Of a DNA stretch of 64,000 bases, positions 1-8,338 are shown one piece after another (position 1 is the stretch's first letter; each line of letters starts with the position of its first letter). Both the position numbers and the translations under genes were made by a program. The stretch spans positions 2,463,001 through 2,527,000 of the forward strand of contig NZ_JACHMI010000001.1 in the NCBI RefSeq assembly GCF_014207985.1, given 5' to 3'. A model generated the notes under the pieces. It was given only the letters and a program-made list of their open reading frames with translations. It did no database searches and was not told where the DNA came from. The stretch comes from Nonomuraea rubra. Its GTDB lineage: Bacteria > Actinomycetota > Actinomycetes > Streptosporangiales > Streptosporangiaceae.

Positions 1-661
1 CGCCGAACAGCAGCACCACCCCGCCCAGCATGGCCGGCGCCAGCACGGGCAGCGCGACGAAGCGCCAGTAGTGCCAGGTGGTGGCCCCGCTGTTCGCCGC
101 CGCCTCGCGCCACTGCGGGCGCAGCCCGTCCAGCGCGGGCGCCATGGCCAGCACCATGAGCGGGACCGAGAAGTACAGGTAGACGACGACCAGCCCCCAG
201 AACGTGTACAGGGAGCCGGAGGGCAGCCCGATCAGGCCGCTGACCACGCCGGAGTTGCCGAGCGTGGCGATCCAGAAGAACGCCAGCGGCACCCCGCCGA
301 AGTTGGCCAGCACGCCGGACGCGGTCAGCACGGCCTCCCGCAACATCGTGCCGCGGGAGGTGACGATGGCGTGCGCGAGGAACGTGCCGAGCACGGCTCC
401 CAGCAGCGCCACCACGGCCGACAGCCGGACGCTGCCGAGCATGGCGGTGAGGTAGCCGCCCTGGAGGCTCTGCGACAGGTTGGCCAGGCTGGGCCGCCCC
501 TGCGCGGTGAACGCCCCCGCCACCAGCACGATGGCGGGGACGCCGAACACGAGCGCGAAGAACGCGAGCAGCGGCAGCGCCCCGAGCCAGCCTCGCGAAC
601 CGGAGCCGGGCCGCGCCTCCGTGCCGGAGCCGGGCCGCGCCTCCGTACCGGAGCGGCTCAT
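1..661 (-). CDS. ABC transporter permease, truncated by window edge
   Basis: Inner-membrane permease subunit of a binding-protein-dependent importer (iron/polyamine/thiamine-type family). The reading frame starts at ATG 661 and is still open at base 1, so about 220 residues are visible. After a polar N-terminus there are hydrophobic segments at roughly residues 25-50, 75-105, 112-135 and 150-175. The EAA-loop is clear (EAAANSGATTWHYWRF), the contact site for the ATPase. The ATG overlaps the TGA of the binding-protein gene (ATGA), so the two are translationally coupled. The N-terminus carries an 8-residue direct duplication, GTEARPGS twice, from a 24-bp repeat. The ATPase and second permease are presumably beyond base 1. 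Substrate not deducible. Confidence 0.88.
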   Translation of the reverse strand, partial: MSRSGTEARPGSGTEARPGSGSRGWLGALPLLAFFALVFGVPAIVLVAGAFTAQGRPSLANLSQSLQGGYLTAMLGSVRLSAVVALLGAVLGTFLAHAIVTSRGTMLREAVLTASGVLANFGGVPLAFFWIATLGNSGVVSGLIGLPSGSLYTFWGLVVVYLYFSVPLMVLAMAPALDGLRPQWREAAANSGATTWHYWRFVALPVLAPAMLGGVVLLFG

Positions 662-1812
662 CCCGAGATCGCGGTGTCCCAGCCGGCGGCCAGCTTGGCC
701 TTGGCCGCGTCCACCTGGGCGGTCGTCGGGAACGCGGGCTCGCCGTCGACCGCGGGCAGGTTGGCGGCCAGCGCCTGGTCCACGGTGCCGGCGGCGGTCA
801 TCGCGGGCAGCAGGACGGGCCGGGCGAAGCCCTTGAGGTAGAGGTTCTGGCCCTCGTCGCTGTAGAGGTACTCCTGCCACAGGCGGGCGGCGGCCGGGTG
901 CGGGGCGTCCTTGTTGATGGCCTGGGCGTACATCTGGAAGTACTTGCCGTCGGACGGCACGTTCACCTTCCAGTCGATGCCCTTGGCGGTCAGCTGGGGA
1001 GCGTAGGCGGCGTTGTTGTAGTCCCAGTCGATGCTGATCTTGGTCTCGCCGTTCTCGATGGTGGCGGGCGTGGTCTCGACCGGGTTGTAGTTGCCCGCCT
1101 CCTTGAGCTTCTTGAAGAAGTCGATGCCGGGCTGGATGTCGTCGAAGGAGCCGCCGCTGGCGATCGCGGCGGCGTACACGCCGGCGAAGGCCGAGCCGGA
1201 CTCGGTCGGGTTGCCGTTCATCGCGACCTGCCCCTTGTACTCGGGCTTGAGCAGGTCGGCGAAGCTCGCCGGGCAGGTCTTGATCTTCTTGGCGTCGCAG
1301 CCGATGGACACGTAGCCGCCGTAGTCGTTGACCCAGAGCCCCGTCGGCTCCTTCTGGCCCTCGGGGATCTTGTCGAACGTCTGCACCTTGTACGGCGCGA
1401 ACAGCCCCTCCGCGGCCCCGCTGATCGCGAACGACTGGCCGAGGTCGAGCACGTCGGGGGCGCGGTCCTGGCCCTTGCGCGTCTTGACGGCGTTGATCTC
1501 GTCGGCGCTGGCGGCGTCGGGAGTCTCGCTCTCGATCTTGATGCCGTACTTGGTCTGGAACTTCTCGATGATCTCGCCGTAGTTGGCCCAGTCGGGCGGC
1601 AGGGCGATGACGTGCAGGGCGCCCTCCTTCTTGGCCGCCTCGACCAGCTTGTCGAGCCCGCCGAAGTCCGCGGCGGAGGTGGCGGTGGCGGCGTTCACCC
1701 CGCCTTGCGAGGCCTGGGTGGTCTGCTGGGTGCTCGGGGCGGCGCCGCACGCCGCGGTGACTACGGTTAGGGCTGCGACAATGCCGGCCGCTCGGGCGCG
1801 AGGTGTGAACAC
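658..1812 (-). CDS. extracellular solute-binding lipoprotein of ABC importer
   Basis: Periplasmic-binding-protein class II (SBP_bac family as in Fe3+, spermidine/putrescine, thiamine or 2-aminoethylphosphonate systems). I chose GTG 1812 because GGAGG lies just upstream; an upstream ATG at 1842 has no such site and would put the signal peptide out of place. The N-terminus is basic, then hydrophobic, ending in VTAAC, a near-consensus lipobox, followed by a Gln/Ser/Thr-rich linker. The mature protein has typical motifs such as APDVLDLG and WVNDYGGY. It is coupled to the permease gene by an ATGA overlap. Divergent from a UTRA-domain regulator, an arrangement also known for PhnS/PhnR, but the ligand cannot be read from sequence. 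Confidence 0.87.
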   Translation of the reverse strand: MFTPRARAAGIVAALTVVTAACGAAPSTQQTTQASQGGVNAATATSAADFGGLDKLVEAAKKEGALHVIALPPDWANYGEIIEKFQTKYGIKIESETPDAASADEINAVKTRKGQDRAPDVLDLGQSFAISGAAEGLFAPYKVQTFDKIPEGQKEPTGLWVNDYGGYVSIGCDAKKIKTCPASFADLLKPEYKGQVAMNGNPTESGSAFAGVYAAAIASGGSFDDIQPGIDFFKKLKEAGNYNPVETTPATIENGETKISIDWDYNNAAYAPQLTAKGIDWKVNVPSDGKYFQMYAQAINKDAPHPAAARLWQEYLYSDEGQNLYLKGFARPVLLPAMTAAGTVDQALAANLPAVDGEPAFPTTAQVDAAKAKLAAGWDTAISG

Positions 1813-1855
1813 GACGCCTCCACTTTCCAGGGGGTATGTCAAGAACGTAGGAGAA

Positions 1856-1869
1856 CTTGTACAAACAAG
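1856..1869. promoter_or_regulatory. candidate GntR (HutC-type) operator
   Basis: The divergent intergenic region contains CTTGT-N4-ACAAG, with the perfect 8-bp palindrome TTGTACAA inside it (1857-1864). It lies 44 bp upstream of the binding-protein start and 56 bp upstream of the regulator start. HutC-family regulators are known to bind TTGT...ACAA type palindromes, so the neighbouring regulator is the likely binder; this is inference. Confidence 0.45.
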
Positions 1870-1924
1870 CGAGCCCCAGTAAGTCGCATCAATGTTGCAC
1901 TTTCATGAATGGGAAGGATCGGGG

Positions 1925-2692
1925 ATGGTTGCGCGCTATGAACGGATAGCCGATGAGCTGCGGGACGAGATCCTGTCCGGCGCGCATCCGGTAGGTTCCC
2001 AGCTCCCCAGCGAGGCCGAGCTGGCCGGACGGCACGGCGCGGCCCGCGGCACCGTACGCCAGGCCATCGCCGTGCTGGCGGCCGAGGGGCTGGTCGGCTC
2101 CCGGCAGGGCGCCAGGCGCATCGTGCTCGGCAAGACGCGCAGCCAGAGCTTCGCCGAGCTGCACAGCTTCGCCCAGTGGGCGCGCGCGAACGGCTACCGC
2201 TACGGCGGCCAGGTGATCGCCCAGCGCCGCCGGGCCGCCCGCGGCCCCGAGCCCGGCAGGCTGGGCTCGCCGGAGGTGCTGGAGGTGCTGCGCGTGCGCA
2301 CGCTGGAGGGCGAGCCCGTGCTGCTGGAGCGGACGGTGTACGCCGAGTGGGTGGCCGGCGCCGTCGAGAAGCTGCCCGCCGACTGCGAGTCGGTCACCGA
2401 GGCGCTGTACGAGTCCATCGGCCTGGTGTTCGCCTACGGCGAGCACCTCATCGACGCCGTGCCCGCCGGGGCCGAGGACGCCCGCCTGCTGGGGGTGCGC
2501 CGGGGCAGCCCGCTGCTGCGCCAGCGCAGGACCACGACCACCCACGAGGGCCGCCCCGTGGAGACGTCCGACGACCGCTACCGCGCAGGCAGCGTGGCCT
2601 TCAGCATCCGCAACTCGATCGGCGCCAACCCGCTCGTACGGCAGGCGGGCGACTTGCGTTTCGGCGCCGGAGAACATATGTTCGAGTCATAG
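1925..2692 (+). CDS. GntR-family transcriptional regulator, UTRA (HutC) subfamily
   Basis: N-terminal winged helix (residues about 2-68) with the GntR signature YERIADELRDEILSG and LPSEAELAGRHGAARGTVRQ, followed by a UTRA ligand-binding domain to the C-terminus. About 255 residues, normal for the subfamily. Start set at ATG 1925 because GGAAGGA lies just upstream; the in-frame ATG at 1892 would add 11 residues before the usual N-terminus. It is transcribed away from the ABC importer genes and probably controls them through the TTGTACAA palindrome between them. The last bases of the gene contain an SOS-box-like palindrome belonging to the next operon. Confidence 0.88.
   Translation: MVARYERIADELRDEILSGAHPVGSQLPSEAELAGRHGAARGTVRQAIAVLAAEGLVGSRQGARRIVLGKTRSQSFAELHSFAQWARANGYRYGGQVIAQRRRAARGPEPGRLGSPEVLEVLRVRTLEGEPVLLERTVYAEWVAGAVEKLPADCESVTEALYESIGLVFAYGEHLIDAVPAGAEDARLLGVRRGSPLLRQRRTTTTHEGRPVETSDDRYRAGSVAFSIRNSIGANPLVRQAGDLRFGAGEHMFES
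2672..2683. promoter_or_regulatory. putative LexA (SOS) box upstream of DUF6504-dnaE2
   Basis: GAACATATGTTC is a perfect palindrome and matches the core GAAC-N4-GTTC of the actinobacterial LexA box TCGAAC-N4-GTTCGA; the right flank also matches (GTTCGA). It lies at the very end of the GntR coding sequence, 67 bp before the TTG start of the DUF6504 gene, which is a suitable place for control of the mutasome operon. Confidence 0.6.
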
Positions 2693-2750
2693 CGCCCGTC
2701 TTCCCCCGGGTGGCTCAGCACAAGGACCAGAGCCGCGGGGAGAAGCGATC

Positions 2751-3017
2751 TTGAGCAGACTCTATGGCGATCCGATAGAGGTGTGGACCAGGGACGGGGA
2801 GCCGACCCAGTTCGTCTGGCGCGACCGCCTCTACCTCGTCCGCCGCGTCCTCGACCAGTGGGTCGTCGCGCGCGAGTGGTGGAAGACCGGCGAGGGCGAC
2901 CCCGGCGAGCGCCAGTTCTGGCGGGTGGAGGCCAGCCCCGGCCGCGAGGTGGGCTCCTACGAGCTGCGTTACGACACCGCCAGCAACGGCTGGCTGCTGC
3001 TGAGGGCGTGGGACTGA
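2751..3017 (+). CDS. DUF6504 family protein (dnaE2-associated)
   Basis: 88-residue soluble, tryptophan-rich protein from a TTG start preceded by GGGGAGAAG. Members of this family are regularly encoded next to ImuB/DnaE2-type polymerases in actinomycetes, but their biochemical role is unknown to me. The stop codon overlaps the dnaE2 start (TGATG), so the two are co-translated. The frame is rich in charged and aromatic residues (FVWRDRLYLV, WVVAREWW), unlike a random open frame. No imuA or imuB gene is found next to it here. Confidence 0.8.
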   Translation: MSRLYGDPIEVWTRDGEPTQFVWRDRLYLVRRVLDQWVVAREWWKTGEGDPGERQFWRVEASPGREVGSYELRYDTASNGWLLLRAWD

Positions 3018-6000
3018 TGGCGCCCCCGTTCCCGCACCTCGACGTGTGCTCCGCCTACTCCATGCGTTACGGCACCGCGTTCCCGCGAGCGCTGGTGAAC
3101 CGGGCGGTGGAGCACGGGATGGACATCCTCGCGCTGACCGACCGCGACGGCCTCTACGGCGCGGTCAAGCACGCCCAGGCGTGCGCGGAGGCCGGCATCG
3201 CGCCGGTGCTCGGCGTGAACCTGGCGCTCGACACCCCCGCCCCGGCCTTCAGCCCGGTGCCGGGAGCCCGCGCGCCGCGCCCGCGCACCGGCCCGGACGC
3301 CGAGGACCGCGTCACCGTGCTGGCCCGCGGCAAGGGCTGGTCCCGCCTGTGCCGCCTGGTCACGGCCGCCCACCGCGCGGGGGAGCGCGGCGCGCCCAAG
3401 GTGACCCGCGAGCTGGTCGGCGCATGGGCGGGCGGTCCCGGCGGAGATCACGGGTTCGGCGCGGAGGACGGGCTCGTGGTGCTGCTCGGCCCCAGGTCCG
3501 ACGTGGGCCGCGCGGTGGCCGCGCGGCGCGACGAGCACGCCAGGGCGCTGCTCGGCCTGTGGCGGGCCGCGGTGCCCGGCGTGGTGATCGAGCTGGTCGA
3601 CCAGTACGGCTTCCGCGACGCCACCACGGCCGTGCGCATGCTCGGCCTGGCCGAGTCCGCGGGGGTGCCGGCGATCCTGACCAACGCCGTGCGCTACCTC
3701 GACCCCGCCGACCACCAGGTCGGCGACGTGCTCGACGCGGCCCGCCAGCTCGTCCCGCTGCACCCGCGCCACCTGGAACGCACCACCTCCCACGCCTACC
3801 TCAAGAGCACCAAGGAGATGCGGCAGGTGGCGGCCAAGGTGTGCGGCGCGGACCAGGAGCGGGTGGCCAGGCTGCTGTTCACCACCAGGCGGCTGGCCGA
3901 GGCGTGCGCGATGGACCCGCTCGTCCTGCTCGCGCTCCGCAACGACCCGCCGGACCTGCACCTGCCGGAGATCGGCCGCGACCCCGTGCCGCTGCTGCGC
4001 CACCGGGTCGAGGACGGCCTGATCCGGCGCGGCCTCGACCGCTCCGCGGACGCCAGGGGCCGGCTCGGGGACGAGATGGCCATCATCGAGCGCAAGCGCC
4101 TGTCCGGCTACTTCGTCGCCGTGGCCGGCATCACGGACATGATCCGCGGCATGGGCATCCGCTGCGCCATCCGCGGCTCGGGCGCCGGCAGCCTGGTCAA
4201 CTACCTCATCGGCATCGGCGAGGTGAACCCGCTCGACCACGGCCTGCTCATGGAGCGGTTCCTGTCGGAGGGCCGCATCGGGCTGCCCGACATCGACGTG
4301 GACGTCGAGTCGGCCCGCCGCCTCGACTGCTACCAGGCCATCTTCGACCGCTACGGCGAGTCCCGCGTGGCCTGCGTGTCCATGATGGAGACCTACCGGG
4401 CCCGCAGCGCCATCCGCGACGTCGCCGGGGCGATGGGCCTGCCGCCGCACGAGATCGACGCCATCGCCAAGGCTTTCCCGCACATCAGGGCCAGGCAGAT
4501 CACCGCGTCGCTGGAGGACCTGCCCGAGCTGCGCGAGAGCCGGCTCGGCGAGGCCGGGCTCGACCGGGTGTTCCGGCTGGCGGAGAAGCTCGACGGCCTG
4601 CCCAGGCACATCGCGCTGCACCCGTGCGGCGTGCTGATCGGCAACGCCGGGCTGCACGACCGCACGCCGGTGGAGCGCAGCCTGCTGGAGTTCCCGATGT
4701 CGCAGTTCGACAAGGACGACGTGGAGGAGGCCGGGCTGCTCAAGCTCGACGTGCTGGGCGTGCGGATGCAGTCCGCGATGGCGTACACGCTGAGCGAGAT
4801 CAAGCGGGTGGACGACGTCGTGGTCGAGCTCGACACGCAGCAGGGCGACGACCCCGAGGTCCAGTACGTGCCGCACGACGACCAGGACACCTACGACATG
4901 ATCTGCGCCTCCCGCACCCTCGGCTGCTTCCAGATCGAGTCGCCGGGGCAGCGCGAGCTGGTGGCCAAGCTGGAGCCGCGCAGGATGCACGACCTGATCG
5001 TGGACATCTCGCTGTTCCGGCCGGGGCCGGTCAACTCCGACATGGTCACCCCCTACCTGGAGGCCAGGCACGGGTGGCGGCAGCCGTACTACCCGCACGA
5101 GCGGCTGCGGGAGGCGCTGAGCGAGACGCACGGCGTCGTCGTCTTCCACGAGCAGGTGCTGAAGATCATCTCGGTGATGACCGGGCGCGACCTGTCGTAC
5201 GCCGAGATGTTGCGGCGCACGCTCGACACGCCCGAGGGGCGGGCCAGGGTGCGCAGGGCGTTCGTGCCGCTGTCCAAGGCCAACGGGTTCGACGACGCGG
5301 CCGTGGAGCGGGCCTGGCAGGTGCTGGACGCGTTCGGCTCGTTCGGGTTCTGCAAGGCGCACGCGGCGGCGTTCGCGCTGCCGACGTACCAGTCGGCCTG
5401 GCTCAAGCGGCACCACGCGGCGGCGTTCTTCGCCGGGGTGCTCACGCACGAGCCCGGCATGTACCCGCCGCGGGTCATCATCGACGAGGCCAGGCAGTGC
5501 GGGGTGAAGATCCTGCCGCTGGACATCAACAAGTCGGGCAGGGACTGGCAGGTGGAGCGGCTCGGGCCGCGCGTCCAGGTCCGCGTGCGGCCCGCCGCCC
5601 TCGGCGCCCCCGACGACGCGCGGCGGCGGGTCAGGGACTTCAAGATCGGCGACATCGGCAAGGGGTACGCGCTGCGGGTGCCGTTCTCGGCGATCAAGGG
5701 GGTGAGCGAGGCCGAGGTCGAGCGGATGGTGGCGGGGCAGCCGTACACGTCGCTGGCCGACTTCTGGGACCGCGCCCGGCCCTCGCGGCCCACGATCGAG
5801 CGGATCGTCCAGGTGGGCGGCCTCGACGCGCTGCACGACCTGCACCCGGGCGGGCGCCGGCGCTGGCGTCCCGGCGAGCTGACCAGGCGCGACCTGATCG
5901 CCCAGGTCGGCGTGCTCGACCGGGCCTCGGCGATCGGCGTGCAGGCGGGCCCGCGCAGGTCCAAGCGCTACCACTCCCATCTGGATCTCTCCAGGAACGC

Positions 6001-6673
6001 GGCTCCCCCGGCGGTACAGCTTCCGCTCGGGTTCGGCGAGAGGCTGTCGCCGGGGGAGTTGCCCGAGATGACGGAGACGGAGATGGTCGAGGCCGAGCTG
6101 GAGATCCTCGGCATCGACGTCAGCCGGCACGTCATCAGCTTCCACGACGAGCTGCTCGACGCGCTGGGGGTGGTGCGTTCCAGGGACCTGCTCGCCCAGC
6201 GCAACGGGGCGGAGATCCTGGTCGCGGGGGTCAAGGTGGCCACCCAGACCCCGGCCGTGCGCTCGGGCCAGCGCGTCATCTTCACCACGCTCGACGACTC
6301 GACGGGGCCGGTCGACCTGACGTTCTTCGAGTCGGTGCAGGGGCGGTGCGCGTCGATCGTGTTCGGCTCGTGGCTGATGCTGGCCAGGGGGGTGGTCCGG
6401 CGCACGGGGACCCGGGCGGTGTCGCTGCGGGCGGTCGACTGCTGGAACCTCGCCGACCTCGACGCGCTGTGGCGCTCCCGCGGCATCGAGGCGGTGCGCG
6501 CCGCCGTCGAGCGGGCGCCGGAGGAGCTGGCGGGGGTCGGCGGGCGCAAGATCGAGTACGCGAACGGCTTCCGCCTCTCGCCCTACTCCGACCTCGGCCC
6601 GGCCATCACCGCCAACCCGCCCCGCCAGCTCTGGCACGCCAGCCCGGGCAGCTCGGGTCCCACGGCGGCGTGA
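3017..6673 (+). CDS. dnaE2: error-prone DNA polymerase III alpha subunit (DnaE2/ImuC)
   Basis: 1218-residue C-family polymerase for translesion synthesis after DNA damage. Start ATG 3017 overlaps the upstream stop; open frame further upstream is antisense-like artefact. The PHP domain (residues about 5-270) is recognisable but its metal ligands are changed: the HxH motif is D9-V10-C11, the TDHDGLYG motif is TDRDGLYG (R43), and the usual Glu of GIE is Asn (GVN), so no metal-dependent exonuclease is expected. Polymerase acidic residues are intact: PDxDxD at D425, D427, D429 and D578 in LLKLD. An OB-fold (about residues 1070-1150) is near the C-terminus. A LexA-type palindrome upstream suggests SOS induction. 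Confidence 0.93.
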   Translation: MAPPFPHLDVCSAYSMRYGTAFPRALVNRAVEHGMDILALTDRDGLYGAVKHAQACAEAGIAPVLGVNLALDTPAPAFSPVPGARAPRPRTGPDAEDRVTVLARGKGWSRLCRLVTAAHRAGERGAPKVTRELVGAWAGGPGGDHGFGAEDGLVVLLGPRSDVGRAVAARRDEHARALLGLWRAAVPGVVIELVDQYGFRDATTAVRMLGLAESAGVPAILTNAVRYLDPADHQVGDVLDAARQLVPLHPRHLERTTSHAYLKSTKEMRQVAAKVCGADQERVARLLFTTRRLAEACAMDPLVLLALRNDPPDLHLPEIGRDPVPLLRHRVEDGLIRRGLDRSADARGRLGDEMAIIERKRLSGYFVAVAGITDMIRGMGIRCAIRGSGAGSLVNYLIGIGEVNPLDHGLLMERFLSEGRIGLPDIDVDVESARRLDCYQAIFDRYGESRVACVSMMETYRARSAIRDVAGAMGLPPHEIDAIAKAFPHIRARQITASLEDLPELRESRLGEAGLDRVFRLAEKLDGLPRHIALHPCGVLIGNAGLHDRTPVERSLLEFPMSQFDKDDVEEAGLLKLDVLGVRMQSAMAYTLSEIKRVDDVVVELDTQQGDDPEVQYVPHDDQDTYDMICASRTLGCFQIESPGQRELVAKLEPRRMHDLIVDISLFRPGPVNSDMVTPYLEARHGWRQPYYPHERLREALSETHGVVVFHEQVLKIISVMTGRDLSYAEMLRRTLDTPEGRARVRRAFVPLSKANGFDDAAVERAWQVLDAFGSFGFCKAHAAAFALPTYQSAWLKRHHAAAFFAGVLTHEPGMYPPRVIIDEARQCGVKILPLDINKSGRDWQVERLGPRVQVRVRPAALGAPDDARRRVRDFKIGDIGKGYALRVPFSAIKGVSEAEVERMVAGQPYTSLADFWDRARPSRPTIERIVQVGGLDALHDLHPGGRRRWRPGELTRRDLIAQVGVLDRASAIGVQAGPRRSKRYHSHLDLSRNAAPPAVQLPLGFGERLSPGELPEMTETEMVEAELEILGIDVSRHVISFHDELLDALGVVRSRDLLAQRNGAEILVAGVKVATQTPAVRSGQRVIFTTLDDSTGPVDLTFFESVQGRCASIVFGSWLMLARGVVRRTGTRAVSLRAVDCWNLADLDALWRSRGIEAVRAAVERAPEELAGVGGRKIEYANGFRLSPYSDLGPAITANPPRQLWHASPGSSGPTAA

Positions 6674-6823
6674 TCGCTCCCTATTCATTCTTTACGGCAC
6701 AGCCAACGTCACCCCACCCACCGCACGTGGCCGGCCCCCGTCCAGGGAAACGCTCCTCCGGTTCACAGGGCCGGCCGCCGTGACGTGCGCATCGTGGGCC
6801 GTTCGCGGGGTGATCCTGGGCCG
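6674..6823. other. short gap between convergent dnaE2 and DUF4328 gene
   Basis: 150 bp between the dnaE2 stop and the stop of the minus-strand membrane gene. A less GC-rich patch (tattcattcttta at about 6681-6693) follows the dnaE2 stop, but I see no convincing hairpin. Confidence 0.5.
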
Positions 6824-7528
6824 CTAGCTCGTGCGCCCCATCGCCGTGGACCCCGGCGCAGGCTGGGCCGGCTGCGGGGAGAAGGTGCGTACGGTGCCGG
6901 GCTCGACGGCGCGGGCCGAGCGGGACGCGCGCTGCAGGCGGGTCAGCTCGCGTACGGTGCAGCCGCACAGCAGGGCGGCCACCGAGGCGCAGGCCAGCTC
7001 CGGCACCCCCACCCCCGTCAGGTCGCCGGCGGAGGCGCCGAGCGGCAGCCGGATCGTCACCAGGGCGAGCGTGGCCAGCCAGGCCGCCCACCACCCCGCC
7101 AGCAGCGCCAGCCACCGCCCGCGCCGCCCGGCCGGCGGGCGGGTGCCGCGCCAGACCTCGTCGACCAGCACCGCGGGCGCGACGAGGTTGACGCCGGGAA
7201 GCAGCCAGGCCGCCGCGACGGGGGTGGCCGCGGCGGAGCGGTCGTTGGCCTGCCTGGCACGTACCAGCCAGGTGACGTAGGCGGCAGCGGCGGCGATCGT
7301 GGTGCCCGCCACCAGCATCATCAGCACCGCGAACATCGTCACCGCCCCCACCACGGCCTCGGCGTCGGCCCCCTGCGGGCGCCCGCCGAAGGCGGCCAGC
7401 TCGGCGGCGAGCCGGCGCCCGCGGGACAGCTCGAAGCTCACGAGAGCGCCGAGGGAGAGGATCTGGGCGGTGAGCGTCACGTAGACGGCAGAGGCGGCTC
7501 TGGCGGGCGATGCCTGGGTGTAGCGCAC
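6824..7528 (-). CDS. DUF4328-like integral membrane protein
   Basis: About 234 residues with a hydrophobic segment near the N-terminus, a long central one (MFAVLMMLVAGTTIAAAAAY), then WLLPGVNLVAPAVLVDEVWR, which is the hallmark of DUF4328, and two more membrane spans. The C-terminus is polar and Pro-rich. Start chosen at GTG 7528 because a strong GGGGGGAG lies 6 bases upstream; an ATG at 7549 is the alternative and adds seven residues. Function unknown; the family is common in actinomycetes as stand-alone genes. Confidence 0.75.
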   Translation of the reverse strand: MRYTQASPARAASAVYVTLTAQILSLGALVSFELSRGRRLAAELAAFGGRPQGADAEAVVGAVTMFAVLMMLVAGTTIAAAAAYVTWLVRARQANDRSAAATPVAAAWLLPGVNLVAPAVLVDEVWRGTRPPAGRRGRWLALLAGWWAAWLATLALVTIRLPLGASAGDLTGVGVPELACASVAALLCGCTVRELTRLQRASRSARAVEPGTVRTFSPQPAQPAPGSTAMGRTS

Positions 7529-7595
7529 GTTGATCTCCCCCCGGGCCATGCGCTGAGGTTCTGATTCACTTGTATCCCGGCAGCCCCGCTGTTAA

Positions 7596-8246
7596 TCAGC
7601 TCACCACGCCGGATTCCCACGCCCAAGCTGCGATTTCAACCCGATTGCGGACACCGAGCTTGGCCTGGATGCTGCCCAGGTGGGTCTTCACCGTCGACAG
7701 TGACACGAACAGCTCCCCGGCCACCTCCTGGTTCGTCCGCCCCCTGGCCACCAGGCGGACGACGTCCAGCTCGCGGTCCGTCAGCGGGTCGTTCACCGGC
7801 AGCGCGGCCCGGCGGCGGGGCTGGGCCAGGTGCTGCAGCAGCCGCACGGTGATCGACGGCGACACCAGCGCGTCGCCGGCCGCCGCGGCCCTGACCGCCT
7901 CGATCAGCAGGGTGGGCCCGCTGTCCTTGAGCAGGAAGCCGGTGGCGCCGGAGCGCAGGGCTCCGTACACGTACTCGTCCAGGTCGAAGGTGGTGACGAT
8001 GACGACCCGCATCGGGTTCTCCACGCCGGGACCCGCCAGCACGCGGGTCACCTCGAGCCCGTCGAGCTTGGGCATCCTGATGTCGAGCAGGCACACGTCC
8101 GGCCGCAGCCGCCTGGCCTCCGCGACGGCCTCGGCCCCGTCCGAGACCGCGGCCACGACCTCCATGTCCGGTTGGGCGTCCAGAATCATCTGGAAGCCGG
8201 TGCGCACCAGTTGCTGGTCGTCTGCGATGAGAACCCGAATAGTCAC
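7596..8246 (-). CDS. NarL/FixJ-type response regulator
   Basis: 216 residues: receiver domain (residues about 3-118) with acidic pair D9-D10, phospho-acceptor D55 in CLLDIRMP, and the conserved Lys in GFLLKD, then a LuxR-type helix-turn-helix (about 150-212; LTDRELDVVRLVARGRTNQEVAGELFVS pattern). GTG start. No sensor kinase gene is next to it; the neighbour is a divergent ABC exporter starting 92 bp away, which is the likely target. In related loci the kinase usually sits beside the regulator, so this one is an orphan or its kinase is elsewhere. Confidence 0.92.
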   Translation of the reverse strand: MTIRVLIADDQQLVRTGFQMILDAQPDMEVVAAVSDGAEAVAEARRLRPDVCLLDIRMPKLDGLEVTRVLAGPGVENPMRVVIVTTFDLDEYVYGALRSGATGFLLKDSGPTLLIEAVRAAAAGDALVSPSITVRLLQHLAQPRRRAALPVNDPLTDRELDVVRLVARGRTNQEVAGELFVSLSTVKTHLGSIQAKLGVRNRVEIAAWAWESGVVS

Positions 8247-8338
8247 GGCCTCAACTCTAGGGATCAGCCGTTCGGCCGAGGCGGATATGGACGCACGGCC
8301 GATCCCCCGGCACCGCCTCCGGCGGGAGCCTGGACGGC

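Noticed and set aside
2969..6688. Very long minus-strand open frame opposite dnaE2
   Set aside because: Composition is Arg/Gly/Ala/Pro/His-rich as expected from antisense reading of high-GC codons; no recognisable domain and no ribosome site. The plus-strand gene is clearly DnaE2.
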